From: Margaritifera margaritifera
Taxonomy: Eukaryota > Mollusca > Bivalvia > Unionida > Margaritiferidae
DNA length: 64,000 bases
Direction of reading: 5' to 3'
Assembly (NCBI GenBank): GCA_029931535.1
Contig: JAQPZY010001555.1
Coordinates: 3,627,001-3,691,000, forward strand
A model generated the notes under the pieces. The model was not told the DNA's origin, made no database searches, and saw only the letters and a list, made by a program, of their open reading frames with translations. Of the stretch, positions 36,170 to 49,429 are shown piece after piece. Within the stretch, counting starts at the first letter, position 1, and every line of letters begins with the position of its first letter. The translations under genes were made by a program, and so were the position numbers.

Positions 36170-36222
36170 TGTATGTATGTATGTATGTATGTATGTATGT
36201 ATGTATGTATGTATGTATGTAT
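36139..36222. repeat. (ATGT)n microsatellite, left part
   Basis: About 84 bp of GTAT repeats. This looks like the left half of a tract split by the LINE that follows. Confidence 0.95.
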
Positions 36223-36305
36223 GACAGACTGACTTTCTTTATTTCCTCTTCCAAAGAGATTTCATTCAGTTATTTTCATTATTACACAATATTAATAGGA
36301 ACATA

Positions 36306-37410
36306 CATTGATATTATTGGATATGCAACACACTAAACAAGTAATATATTTACAAAAGTTCAATGATTGTCAATAGTCCTTTCCATTATCTTCTGCTTCA
36401 ATGCTTTTAATATTATAGCCATCAGGGACAGCAAAGGAAATCTCCCATAAATATGAGTTATATAATCTTAACCGTGCTTTTTTAAGAGCATTATACATTT
36501 TAGACATGCGTATAAGGTACAATATATAGGTAATATTTGTAATATACAGCATAATTGATTTCAAATAAACTTATTACAAGCTTGAAGAGTATATGAAACA
36601 TATTATACATGTAATAGGTGTAAATAAAACAGGGAGAAGGAACAGATGTTCAGGTGTACAATGTATGTCTGTCTGTCTGCCTGTCTTTCTGTCTGCCCGC
36701 CTGACTGCCTGTCTATCTGCCTGTCTATATGCATGCATGTAAGTATGTATGTTTGAAAGTATGAAAATATATGGGTAGGTGGAAAATATCCTTGAAATGA
36801 AAACCTTTAAGGGAAACATAATATAGAAACTCATGAGTGAGAAAACTCATCACAAACGAAATATGAAAGAAACATCAATAATGATTATAAAAATAAAAAT
36901 AAAAACATTGATATTAATGGATATGCAACAAACTAAACAAGTAATATATTAAAAAATTTCAATAACTGTCAATGGTCTTCTCCATTATCTTCTGCCTCAA
37001 AGTTTGTAATATTATAGCCATCAGGGACAGAAAGGAAATCTCCCAAAAATATGAGTAATATATTCATAGCCGTGCTTTTTAGGAGCATTAAACATTTTAG
37101 ATATGTGTATAAGGTACACTACATAGGTAATATCTGTAGTACACTGCATATTTGATTTGCAATAAAGTTATTATAAGCTGGAAAAGTATATAAAACATAA
37201 AGCTATTATTATATATGTAATAGGTGTAGATAAAACAGGGAGAAGGAACAGATGTTCAGGTGCAAAATGTCTGTCTGTCTGTCTGTCTGTATGTATGTAT
37301 GTAAGCATGTATGTATGTATGCACGAAAGTATGCATATATACGGGTAGGTCGAAAATATCCTAGAAAAGAAAAAAGAACAAAGAACAAAAAATAGCATGG
37401 TAACGAACAT
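36306..37410. repeat. 500-bp tandem duplication in the LINE 3'UTR
   Basis: About 36306-36810 and 36905-37360 are close copies. Each ends in a GTCT/ATGT-type simple repeat (36662-36750 and 37268-37320). Confidence 0.8.
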
Positions 37411-37580
37411 GTAGACAGCTTGAAATAATTGAAATTAATTACAATTGGCTGGAGCGGTTTAAATGAATTAACACATTGAATCGCCAGTTGAACACTATGA
37501 GTCTAACAGTTGTGAATTATTTATATTGTAGTCAGAAATGAAATGGGTCCATTGCCCTAATATACCGAGCAAGCATACTA

Positions 37581-38920
37581 TCAGAAATTGTGTTCAAGTT
37601 CATTTGTTCTTCTGTACATTGAGTCTAATCCTTCTGCCACCAAACACATGAATACCTGATATGTTTGATTATCCATAGAATTAAAGGTTTCAACTCTCTT
37701 GCCCAAAAGGATATGAAGTAGCATGTTATTGTCCTGAGAAAAGAGCCATTGTGAGTCTAGTATGTCTATTGCATCGATTATTTTTTCGAACATGGTATTG
37801 CGTTCATTGTTTAGGGTTTGGCAGTAAAGTAACATATGCTTGGCTCTGTCTGCAGTCAATTTTTCGCAGAGTTTACAGTTATACTCATCCTCAGACGAAA
37901 TTGAAAACATTGTTAAATATGCGATGTTAGCAAAAGACCAGGTTTTATCAGGAAAACATTTTCAGCAAGTGGTTGAAGATCAGTATGGACACTTGCATAA
38001 TGAAAAAGTTCAGGTCTTGATTCAAGTTTAGACCCCCAAACCCTTTCTTCGAAACAGTGAACTGTCGTTTCAATATTCCTCTTCCAGACTGGTTTCGGGG
38101 CAGAATATAAGGTGTTCACGTATAGGTTGAAGAAACCGCCAAGCTGGTATTTCACAAGAACACAGTATATATCTTTAACAAAACCAATGCTCTCACGCTC
38201 GTGTATCATGAAATCAAGAATTCCTCTGTTGAACATAATTTTCCATGCTAATGAACCGTTAGCTCTGCATATTTTATTGAAGAAACCTAATTTGATTTTA
38301 TCTATATATCCCTCAACTGTCCACAGCCCAAGACTGCTAATTGTTGTCTCTTTAGGTGAGCGCTGATCGAGCCCTATAATTCTTCTTGCAGGTTTTCTTT
38401 GGCAGACTTCTAAGTCATATACCTGCGACTGGCTCATGTTTGACCATAATTCACATCCGTATGTCATTGCTGGTAGTACTATTTTAGACCAGATTTTAGC
38501 ACTATTAATTGGGTTCATACCGCCCTTTCCAATGCCAGTTCCAACAACGGAATAAAATACTGATCTTCCTTTTTCACAAGCACTTTTCACTGTAGCAGTA
38601 TTAGAAAGGTCAGAGGAGAGAGTAACCTCAGCATATATTCTAGAGGAAACTTTAGGAATCAGCTTATCTCCGAGCATGAATGTATTTTCTTGCATTAATT
38701 TTTTCTTTGAAAATATGACCATATTGCTTTTATCAGCATTGTACCGGAGTCTCCACTTCGATGCATAGTCATGGAGGCTGCGAAGCAAAATACACATACC
38801 ATTAGTTGATGAGGATAGTAGGGTCGTGTCATCAGCTAGTAAAACACATGGAATGCTTAAGGTGCCAACTTGTATTCCACATTTTGTTGACTCCAATAAC
38901 GATATTAGATCATTTATCAT
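37581..38920 (-). pseudogene. LINE ORF2 C-terminal half (RT palm to zinc finger)
   Basis: The frame 37913-38920 is open for 335 codons from MINDLI, with VLLADDTTLL near residue 26 as the RT catalytic motif and FSKKKL-like template-grip wording after it. The frame 37581-37910 carries the zinc motif and lies in another register. Two stops upstream cut it from the rest of RT. Confidence 0.8.
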
Positions 38921-39545
38921 GACTAGGAATAACCATGCTGATAGCGTCCTTCCTTGTCCTACTCCTTGGTTGACTGCGTATGATTTCTAATGTTGGCCGT
39001 TGAGTAGAACAAGGGCCCTAACATCTCGAAAAGAATTAAGAATCAATCTCCACAGTTTACCTTTAACTCCGGGATAGAAAAGCTTATAAAAAAGGCCTTC
39101 ATGACATACCGTATTAAATGCCTTTGCTTTGTCCAGGAATGCAGCATATACTTTTGAGTGACCTTCAAAATAGGGGGTTACTCCTTCTTTTATAATAAAG
39201 GCTGCAGTAATTCCACTGCATTCGTTTCAGAATCCCTGTTGCAGTTGGTGAGGGAAATTGATCCTTTCACTGAATTGAGTTAGTCTCTTCAACAGTATTT
39301 TTTCAAACACTTTTTGAAAAACGGGAACGATTGAGATATCTCTATAGATATTCATATCTAATTTATCTTTTTTCCCACCTTTGAAGACAGGTATAACATT
39401 TACAGTTTTAAAATAGTCAGGATACGTTTCCAAGGAGATGATGCAATTGTACACATAGCACAAAATAAAACTAATCGAATGATAATCGAAAATTATATGT
39501 TCTGCGGATATTTTATCATGTCCACATGATTTGTTTTTATTGAGC

Positions 39546-39617
39546 TCTCTGTATGTATGTATGCATGCATGCATGCATGTATGTATGTATATATGTATGT
39601 ATGACTGACTGACTGAC

Positions 39618-39648
<31 letters not shown>

Positions 39649-39849
39649 TGTATGTATGTATGTATGTATGTATGTATGTATGTATGTATGTATGTATGTA
39701 TGTATGTATGTATGTATGGGTGTATGTATGTATGGATGGATGGATGCATGCATGCATGTATGCATGCATCTATCTATGTATGTATGTATGTATGTATGTA
39801 TGTATGTATGTATGTATGTATGTATGTATGTATGTATGTATGTATGTAT
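39546..39849. repeat. (ATGT)n / (ATGC)n microsatellite
   Basis: About 300 bp, mostly GTAT units with TGAC, GGAT and GCAT variants. It makes long artificial Met-Tyr-Val-Cys frames on the plus strand and Ile-His-Thr-Tyr frames on the minus strand. Confidence 0.97.
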
Positions 39850-40565
39850 TAGCGTTTAACGGGAACTCTATGGCTATATGATGCCAACAACAAGTAAGGA
39901 AATACTTGTGTACAAATTAAATGTACTGTTAAACGCTTATAGATACATGCATATCATTTCAGTCTTAATTTTGGAAGCATGATAGAAACCAATTTCCCTC
40001 TTCATGTATACAATTAGTTGCAAGGTACTATCTTCCTGTGGATTTTGCGCAATTCATACCTTTTTTGTTTTTCGGAACTTTACTTTTAATTGGCACAATA
40101 TAGCCATTATTGTGTTGAGGTACCCTTAAACGCTAATACATGCATACATATCATCACACTCTTAACTTTGGAAGTACGTTATCTTTCCTCTTTGGATTAT
40201 TACTGTACAATAAATAATATACAGGACTAAAATTGCGGTGGTCGTGCATTGGCATTATTGTCATATCATGCTACATTTCCTTTGTTTGAGTCAGTACAAT
40301 ACATCCCATGTGGGCAAGTTAAACTCAAATGCCTGTTTTGCCAAAATGTACATAGTCGAAAGTATAACTTTTTCTGGCTTTTTAAGCATATATTAGGATT
40401 ATAAGGATTATATTCTTTGATTTTGGTTTATATAACGCAACAGCATGGAAATAGATAGTTCGTTTACGTTTTGGGGGTTTTAATTGTTATTTGTTTGTGT
40501 CCTCCGGTTGCTCAGTTTCTCATACTTGCTGCACCGTGCTTTTTCATGTTCGTTTCCTATCTTCC
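39850..40565. repeat. Unit flank block, unit 3
   Basis: Same block as 9701-10290, 20200-21090 and 56890-57820. Non-coding. Confidence 0.7.
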
Positions 40566-40617
40566 ACTCTCGCTCTCTCTATCTATATCTCCCTCTCTCT
40601 CTCTCTCTTTCTCTCTC

Positions 40618-40694
<77 letters not shown>
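40566..40694. repeat. (TC)n(TA)n composite microsatellite, unit 3
   Basis: About 55 bp of TC with interruptions, then about 74 bp of TA. Confidence 0.97.
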
Positions 40695-40699
<5 letters not shown>

Positions 40700-40809
40700 T
40701 GTGCAGGATATATAACTGTGACCGGTACATGCAAAGAAGTTTGCGTTGAATCACTAAATTGAGAAATAGGATAAGAAACCCTTCAATCCCCATGAGGGAA
40801 ACATAAACT

Positions 40810-41520
40810 TATCCACTTCTCTAAAATTACAAATGATTTAAGTCATATCTATCTTTGCCTCTTGCTCTTCCAGCTGTCAGTGACGCTGCACGCTGTAAAT
40901 TATGTAACGTAAATAACTTCCAAACAATACATACTCGACCTGGAATTATTTACATTAATTTCCTCACTATGTTATTCGAGAATGGAATACTCTTTCTGTT
41001 TTAAAACTCGTCATAATTACTCCACTACCAACTTTAAACAAAATACTGAATAATAATAACCAAAACATTCTCAGACACTATTACTAATGCAGATGGAAAA
41101 TCCAAAATTTCTCACTCTCTATTACATACTTAACTAGCTATTATTTCTAAATAACGTAGTTGATTCACCCTTATATGGTTGTAGTCTTGTAGAAACCACA
41201 CAACACTTTTCTTCTCTTTTGATTACTACAACTAACAAAATTTGATATGTCACAAACCCTAAGACCCTATGTAACGTCTTTTTTGATCGTGATGTGTCGT
41301 TGTCGAATAAAGCTAATATTCGCATATGTTATATTACTATCGTATTATTAACGAATCCAAGAGACTCACTCAGTAGCTTTTGTGGAACATCATACCTGCG
41401 TCCACGTCTGTGGTTAGTGTTAGAAAGACTATTACGATTATGCTTTACAGATGGTCATCGTGCTCACGCTGATTTGTTCTAAGAAAAGGTTTTTGAAACG
41501 ATAATGTTGACGCTGTGTAA
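40810..41520 (+). pseudogene. LINE 3' relic, unit 3
   Basis: Homologous to 21290-21990, with further stops and a small insertion near 41195-41225. Inactive. Confidence 0.5.
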
Positions 41521-42518
41521 CTCTGCAGTAAATTGTACAACCGACCATTATCTCCTATAAGACTTTCGTTCTTACAAATATCAATTAGATTACTGTAATA
41601 CAGATATTTCAGATGAAGAGTGATAATGTAATTCGAATGGAGGGAAAAAATAGAACCATGGAATATGTTTAGCAAAATACTAATATCGTTCATGAACAAT
41701 ATATTTGTTTGTTATACCGTTGATGTTCATTACTTCAGTCCATGTTGGTTTCCAATGATTGATCCCAAATTTTGACTTCATTTCCGCTAGTATCACTTTA
41801 ATACTGAAAAAACAATAAGGTCCTTGCACCTGAAATGTTGAATCAGTTGTCACATCAGGTCAGGTAAGTGAGCACAGGTAAGCAGATGACGTGTTCACAA
41901 TATATCCGGGCAATCGCTCTCGAGGTCCCAAAGGACTTTTCTCGCCATTATTTCATTACAGGTTGCACTATACCAATTCTTTTTAAAAAAATAAACAATT
42001 TGAATATATCAGATCATATAAACTACTAGTATTGCTTTCAGCACCATGGCAGAGATGAACAAATCATGAAATTGATTGAGAGAAATTACGTTATTTGTTT
42101 TGTAAACTGAGAAGAAAAAATCGTCACTCCGGAAAATTTATATTTCCTAACCTTCCCTTGACCCTCGGTTATCAATTTCCCTAATGGAAAATGAATGTTC
42201 ATCGCATATCATATGGTGACAATGAATTATTGTAAGATCATTGTCAACAAAAAAGTTTTAGTTCGTAATGATTGTACTACAAAGCTGACTATTTTTCTTT
42301 AATGGATTCTTACGTTATTTAAGGAACTTCAGGAAAAGGGAGACAAAAGTTCCTCTTCTGGCGGTAACGCCATTTCACAAAGGCGTTTCATTTTTGTTTT
42401 TAAAAAAATCTGGAAATTTAGTATAAATATATTGGCAGAAGAAAACAAATTTTGTTTAAATAAATACTTATCTGAATTCTAAAGCAGCTTTTGTTATAAA
42501 ACAAAAATTGCAAAATGA
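41521..42518. repeat. AT-rich unit block before receptor copy 3, first part
   Basis: Shared non-coding block. It is interrupted at 42519 by a LINE. Confidence 0.6.
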
Positions 42519-42746
42519 TTTTTTTTTTTTTTTTTATTGAACACAAGATGTCAGGATTTTACATATTCCCCTACATCACCACCTAACCTGGTGTATGGGG
42601 CATTATCTTAAATTATTGTGCGTCCTGATAGTTACATGTGTTCCCTACACAACACACACACACATATGCACACACAGACACTTACATTCACAATTATTGT
42701 ACACAAAGTCATACTCGGATACAAACCCCAAGATGTTTGAAATTGC

Positions 42747-42790
<44 letters not shown>

Positions 42791-43640
42791 CATGTACCAA
42801 AAGTTGATAATAGGGTCCACTTTTTCTTAAACTCGTCACTTCTGTTATTCACTTTGGCGACATATTTTTCCAGCGTTTTATATGATAAAACACAATATTT
42901 ATAATAGGTGAGATTTGGGATTTTTGATGCACATCGTGATCTGTATATAACATATTTTGCAAGCAAAATTAGGAAGTTAATAAGATCATCAAAGTTGTTA
43001 TTTCCTATAAAGACGTCTTTTCGTGTAATTCTAAAATTTGGAACATAAGTTTGGATCCATTCTACCAACAGTTTCCAAAAGTGTTCAGTAACTGAACAGT
43101 CATAAAATAAGTGCTCAATTTGTTCTATTCCCTCATTACAAAAGGTACATTTATCATTATCACTTAAATTAATCTTTTTTAGAAACTGGTTTGTGGCAAT
43201 ATTTCTATGGAGAAATCTAAAATTAAAGCTAATCAGTTTTGTGTCTTTTGTACAAAGTTTAGCCAAAACAAAAGAGTTGGTCCATTCATTTGTACCAATT
43301 GCACACTCTAGCTGCCTGGACCAAGTTTCATGTTTACCATTTGGCTTTTTAATTTTGGTTCTTATCAGGTCTTTATAGATAAATTTATTCTTTGCTCTTA
43401 CCCTAAGTTGAGATGTTTTGTCTAAAACTACATGAAAACTATTTCCACTTTCAAAAAAAATTTTAATTTTCTTTTTCCACAGCACCGAGATCTTTGAGAT
43501 AAGAGCAAAGTACTGCATGAAATTATTTGTTTTTGTTTTTTGTTTTATTTCATCAAAACTTAATAGAGATCCTTGTGCATCAAAAAGATGTTGAATAAGT
43601 ACAACACCGTTTGTTCTCCACCTGAATTTGAGTTTTCTCT
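42519..43640 (-). mobile_element. 5'-truncated L1/Tx1-like LINE
   Basis: This is close to the LINE at 27219-29406. The minus frame starting at 43755 is open for 321 codons, but the first 38 or so codons are unit sequence (compare 22960-23040). LINE coding starts near 43640 (KFRWRTNGVVLIQHLF) and includes FRFLHRNIATNQF and a zinc-type CTFCNEGIEQIEHLFYDC. A CA-rich 3'UTR follows, with an internal A/T homopolymer at 42750-42788 and a T run (poly(A) on the minus strand) at 42519-42536. RT is absent. Confidence 0.85.
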
Positions 43641-44284
43641 TTTGTTTTACATAGTTGCGAATTTCGTTCGGAAATGTGATTTCAGCTGATATTTTACTAA
43701 TGTATATAATTATATCGACTGGTGCATTGTCATTGCAGTACGACATACACTTCATTTCATTTAATTTATAGCTAGATATTCAATCACAACATCAGTCCTA
43801 TTTTAACTTCAGCGTAGAAGATTGAATTATATTTATATGTGCTTTTATCCGGTGGAAATTAAGATGGAAAAGGTTTTAGTGCAAGATTGAAATCATGGTG
43901 AATTATTGAAACATTGTGAAGGTAGAAGGGGAGATACATATATACATACATCCCAAACCAATCTATGAACCTACATATCAACTGACCTTCACTCAGATAT
44001 ACTTACTTACATTCACAGAGACAGATTTAAAGAAGAAAAGAAAGTCACAGAAACGTACAGCATATAGAAATATACAAAAATACACATACCACTAACCTAC
44101 CTAGATATGAACCTACTTTACATACACATTTACATACCTACAGACCATTCGTGCCTAATATATTCATATATACAAACAAACATAGAGACAGACATGAAAT
44201 AGATTTTGATATTTTAATACGTTGTATGAAGCAAACTGGTTTTCACGCGAAGATAATAACAAAGAATTACTGTTGGAGTCCAAA
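43641..44284. repeat. AT-rich unit block before receptor copy 3, second part
   Basis: Continues the block broken by the LINE. It matches 22970-23600 and 59285-59925. Confidence 0.6.
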
Positions 44285-44590
44285 TGAGAACGATTTTGTC
44301 TTCTAACAATGATTCAATAACAGTCAGAATGATTCCTCTAATCAATATAAGACTCTTAGCAATAGCTATTCCAGAGAATCGATGCTTATGTTTTTGTACC
44401 GCACCTATTGAATACACCTTTAACGTGTTTCCAGTCCTAGCGAGAATCACTTAGATCATGCCCATATATTGGAGACACGTATATAAAATCAGCAATATAG
44501 GCAGTGTGTTAGAGGACAGAACAAATCATTGGAGTCAGGGAGACATTTATCGAAGAATATTAAGACGAGTGGTACAAGAGAAAACGGTTA
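44285..44590. promoter_or_regulatory. Conserved block upstream of receptor copy 3
   Basis: Copy of the block at 11945. Just after it, a segment of about 45 bp (TTATCGA..ATATT.AGA..AGTGGTACAA) is duplicated in tandem at about 44547-44620. Confidence 0.35.
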
Positions 44591-45161
44591 TCGACGGATA
44601 TTGAGAGGAGTGGTACAAAGGAAACTCTGCAGGATTAGAGTATGAATTGGAATCGTTTAGCAAAGGCTTTTGCTCTTTTTCAATCACTTTCCTTATTTAA
44701 GGAGCAATATCTATCTGCATTTATATAAACGGATTTTTATAAACTCTCTGACACAACGATTTATTTTAGTAGATATTTAATCTGAAATGGATCAGTGAAG
44801 TGACTGCCTTTACCAACATATGTGATTAATACAAAGACATAAAAGAGTTTATAACACATCTGACATGCAACTAATGATAGTATATACCTCTAACAGTGCC
44901 TCACTTAGATGAGTTTCAGAAACAACAAGTAGATGATGGAAAATGTTTCAGAGTGATTGACTTTTTCTTCGCTTGGACTTCAGGGGAATTCTATGATATG
45001 AGATAATGCTACAAAAGACAACAAGTTGCATCCAGATAATGACAGCTATTACAACTGTAAAGGTGCGTACATAACTTTCACTTAATACATTTTATAGACA
45101 TTTTTTGGCGACATTTAATTTATGTCATTTATTTTCCTGGGTATCTGAATTCCTGTGGAAG

Positions 45162-46483
45162 ATGGATTCCATACAGTTTACCGCGTCTAACAGGACAGGA
45201 GAATTGCAGTCAATTGTGAAATATTCTGAGCAAACAAATGTCACACTGATTGAAGAAATAAACCCCTACTATTCCTTGGAGAAAATCAATGATAATGTGG
45301 CCCACAAATATCTTATCCCAAATATCTTTGTTGGAATATTAATGATAATTGGTGTTATAGGTAACGGTCTCGTACTGTACATTTATACTTTAAAATTCAA
45401 ACCGAGCAGTCATCGTGTTTTCATTCTTGTGCTAGCGTTCGTCGATTTAATCACTTGCTCAATCGGCATGGCTTTCGTCATTGTGGCCTTCAGGCGTTAG
45501 CTTATTTTCTACTCGGTGTCAATATGTAAGACTTTGCCGTTTGTGAACTATTTCATATGCTCAAGTTCAATATTTATATTTATACGATATTTATATCGTA
45601 AGATTTGTCTCCCCTGGAGGAAACAGATGTCGCTGTATATGGTACGCATGTCATGTTGTATCTCTCTAACCTTGAGGTTTGCTATATCCTGGCCGACTCC
45701 AGTATTATTTGGTTATAGCACAGCACAAACTGGTTACGGAAATTTAACTGGCGTCAGCTGTCAAACAGATGACAAATTCAAGAACAAACCATATCAAGCA
45801 TATTTCAATAGTATGCTCCTTTTCCTACTATTCTGTGTGTTTCCATTTCTAGCTACACTCTATTCGTTAATAGGGAGGCAAATTTATAACCATGGAAGGC
45901 ACGCCAGGGAGCGAATTACAGAGAATTCACGACTAGTTCTGCAAAATGTACAGCAAATACAAACTGGTGTGAATGGAAATAATTCGATCGAGAAAGACAC
46001 CAACGATTTCAGTAATGCCAATTGTGTTTCAACGTCTGATACACCTACGCCATCATGTACTTAGAAAGAGAATGGTTGACCAGAAATATTAATTCCATAA
46101 GTGATTCCCTTAAGAAGGATTCTCCCACCTCGAACACCAGCAAAAAGAAGAAAAAGACCAGACATAGAACCACTAGGCGATATTCCCGAAAGATAGACTC
46201 TCTAGAGAAATGCCAGCAGAGAAGATACCGACGCCTATTCAGGACAACGTTCATGCTGTTTGTCATATCTGTTGTATTTTTCATTAGTTACTTTCCTCAT
46301 TTTGTTCTCCATGTTACAACTTTTGTGAACAATGACTTTGTATCAAGCATGTCGAATGCAGCGTTTGTGACGTATATTGTATTTTTGTATTGCTTTTTTA
46401 TCAACAATGTGGCAAACCCTCTCATTTACGGATTGTTTGATCCGAAATTCAGAAAAGAAATAAGGAATTTGTATAGCCGTTGA
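45162..46483 (+). pseudogene. Class A GPCR pseudogene, copy 3
   Basis: Collinear with 24455-25786. The ATG at 45162 is the equivalent start; an earlier in-frame TTG at 45105 is not needed. A TAG at 45498-45500 stops translation after TM2. A 9-bp in-frame loss with substitutions near 45575-45595 removes the DRY motif. A second TAG at 46062-46064 and a 1-bp deletion near 46070 break ICL3. From 46055 the alternative frame restores TM6-TM7 through NPLIYGLFDPKF to the normal TGA at 46481-46483. Four independent lesions make a working receptor very unlikely. Confidence 0.92.
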
Positions 46484-46856
46484 CGTAAGTATCAGGAAAG
46501 GGTCCAATTAAACTGACTATGAAATATGTGAATTAACCATTAAATTTCGAAGAAATATATACAAGAAAAATAATTGCTTAAAAGAACATTTCGTAAGCCA
46601 AAAAAAAAATATATAAAAATTAATAAATGATTAGAGACTGTTGTGCATACTAAAGAATCATTTTCTCAGTTTACTTTGAAGGAAGAAACGGGCACATGCT
46701 AAGAATTCAAGCTTATAATGTAATTACGTGAAAGACAAATTTGTGCAAAATATCTATGATATTACCGAACTGTTATCCAGAAATTATTATGGTTTGTTCT
46801 TTCCTGAGTCCATTAACGTACAGTAAACGAGACAGAATCCTGTAGCTTTATATGGA

Positions 46857-46862
46857 AATAAA
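46857..46862 (+). terminator. Poly(A) signal AATAAA after receptor copy 3
   Basis: Same position relative to the gene end as in copies 2 and 4. Confidence 0.4.
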
Positions 46863-47050
46863 AACAAATAATACGTGTATATATTAATCTTGTGACATTA
46901 ATAATTATACACTTTTCTAAGGTTTCAATGCCAGTCTTAAGACAGGCTTATATTTATTATTTGTGGCGTTGTCTAGCCGTCCGTTGTTATGTCCATACTT
47001 TCATCTTTTTAACAACTGTGGATGCATTGGAAAGATATTTATGAAACATC

Positions 47051-47185
<135 letters not shown>

Positions 47186-47219
47186 GTGTGCGTATACGTA
47201 TAAAGGGAGAGAGAGAGAA

Positions 47220-48775
47220 TATGACTAGGTTGTGTTTTCTAATACAGTCAGGGCACTTTAGAAAAGCTATAAATAATAGGCATGGACAAATCTAACTTTA
47301 TCAAGCGTTTTAGAGTTCGAGCTGTTCTTTTTTATTCTTTTTAGACATTGTAATTGTAATTAGTGTGTATATGAATAAGTAAGACCACCATAACAATTTT
47401 GAAATAGTTCAACCCATGCAAATATAAGCAGTGTGTATATGAATAAGTATACATAACAGTTTTGATATAGTTCACTTCAGGCTGTGTGTGCTCTCGCCCA
47501 CACCTAGTAAATAAAAATACAAAAAGATGCAGTGATAATGTATACTTATCGTTCTCTGGTATACGTACTTCTTGCAGTACCAGCTATGTATGTGAGAGTG
47601 CTACACCACATTAACATTTAAACATCTTAATTTTAAAAATCATGTATCCCTGCACGAGAACATTTCTGGTCCACTGATTAAAAATACCATTGACTTTCTC
47701 GACTAGTGTGATATTTCAGAGCTAGGGCATTCATATTGTCTACAAAACTAAAGTATACTCTAGGTCCTTGATTACGTTGTAATTTGTTGATGGTGAATTG
47801 TAGAGCGCAATAAACAAATATATAAAAGATATCACCCTGAAAAAAATCGAATTACCTCACCCTAGTGTACATAATTTATGTGCTGGTCAACAGAAAGGTT
47901 TTAATTAGCACTATTGTTTTTGCACAATAAATGAACATAATCACACTGAAGAAATATTATCTACTCTGTATACTATGGACATGCTTAGAAAATCGATCAA
48001 TGAGAGTACGTCTTGCTGCTTTTTATATCGCTTATGTTTCTCATATGTATTTCTTAAGCTTGATTAGCATACACTATATAAAAACGCAATTTCAGCCAAG
48101 AGAGGCTTAAAGCAGATAAGACATAAATCCTCGTCTTTGTATGTCATTATATAGTTATAAATACAGGAGATTCGATGGATTTCTAAATGATATGTGTGTT
48201 GTTCGTATCTCAGCATAGATGAACCGTCTTTTTATAGTGTGGACAACATCATAGCGTGAAACAGTGATATAATACGTAACAGAAGAAAGAAACAGTCACG
48301 TAGTTGAATACCAAATATTAGTGACGTAAAAACAATATAAAAAATTTTCTGAAAGAATTAGTAGTGAAACATATATTGAGACAATTTTGTTTGAATAACT
48401 CAGTGATGAATGTTTCTATATTAGGTCAACCGATTTCAAAGCAAGTTAAAAAAAAGCACCAGTTGCATTAATACGTCTTTCAACTAGAAAATAATTAAAA
48501 CGTATATATAAGCACAATTTAAACATTAAATTCACTTAAAGACTATAGATTTATGTCAGATAAATGTCAAAAGGTACATATGTTACGGTGGTGACCATAA
48601 AGGTGTGTGTAAATAACGGTGATAGCAATAAAGGTGTGTGTAAATGTTTCAATGAAGTTGAAACGTATTGAAAGAAGATCATCATTTGTAAACTTCGACA
48701 ATTTAGTTCTGTAATGGTGAAGCTTAACTTAACTATCAGACTTATGAAATAGCCTACTCAAGATGTTCAAAATAT
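47220..48775. repeat. Unit tail block, unit 3
   Basis: This AT-rich non-coding block is shared with 26300-27218 and 63240-64000. It holds the empty site of the LINE at 27219 and a small local repeat of AAAGGTGTGTGTAAAT near 48598-48645. Confidence 0.65.
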
Positions 48776-48974
48776 TGAGTACATAGAGTTTTGAATAAGA
48801 TCAATAAATATAATGAACAAACGTAACATGAATAATGACAATGAACATTTATTGTATATTTTATATTCCAAATTTGGGCAAGAAATAAGGATAAATACAA
48901 GATACATCTTTGAAAGGATTTAGTAGCTAACGCTGCCCGTAGATAATAATGAACCTCCCTGGGGAAGCACACAG

Positions 48975-49043
<69 letters not shown>

Positions 49044-49429
49044 TGGATATGTTAAGTACAACATATATTGAGTCAATATAAAAATAAATACAATAGGTGT
49101 ATTGTCTATACGATATAATCTATTATTAAATACTCTTAGTGATCAAATAGATAGTCGATCATAATACAATTATGATAGATAAAAAAAATGAGTTACACTG
49201 ATGTCTGGTGAAAATAGAGATGATTGGGAAATTGAGAAAGAATGTATATCTGTGTAAATGTGTATGACATTTTGAAAGGGAGAGAGAGCGGTAATAAAGA
49301 AACTACATTAAACTGTTTATATTATCTGAAATAGAGAAAATCGTCGTCTGCAACAAGATGTCCTGAATGGACAACAGGCATGTTGACATGTTGATCATAT
49401 TCGTTTCAAGCGATCCTAATAACTAATGA
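48776..49429. repeat. Unit block with a (TA)n tract
   Basis: Shared with 29421-29975. The TA tract at about 48984-49040 is flanked by an ACACAC run. Confidence 0.6.

Larger units (their letters stand above)
36223..39545 (-). mobile_element. LINE (non-LTR retrotransposon) inserted in an (ATGT)n tract, degraded
   Basis: On the minus strand, the order is RT start at 39540 (KSCGHDKISAEHIIF, FEKILLKRL), an in-frame TGA near 39224, further palm motifs in 38990-39220, a TAG near 38988, the catalytic LADDTTLLSS near 38840, and thumb and C-terminal parts to 37913. After a frame change comes a CxxC...H....C zinc motif (CKLCEKL...HMLLYC) ending at 37581. The 3'UTR contains a 500-bp tandem duplication. 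The N-terminal endonuclease is absent, so it is 5'-truncated. The clade is not certain (CR1/L2-like group). Confidence 0.8.

Noticed and set aside
36662..36760. Regular GTCT/GCCT spacing as a possible CRISPR-like or satellite array
   Set aside because: It is a simple tetranucleotide repeat with no spacers, and this is animal DNA.
38112..38366. 84-codon plus-strand frame
   Set aside because: Antisense to LINE ORF2.
39493..39881. Met-Tyr-Val-Cys and Ile-His-Thr-Tyr frames
   Set aside because: They arise from the (ATGT)n microsatellite in every frame. The minus frame 39227-39769 holds true LINE sequence only in its last two thirds.
45105..45161. Longer N-terminus for receptor copy 3
   Set aside because: The extension would need a TTG start, and the other copies have no matching coding sequence there. 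The ATG at 45162 is the shared start.
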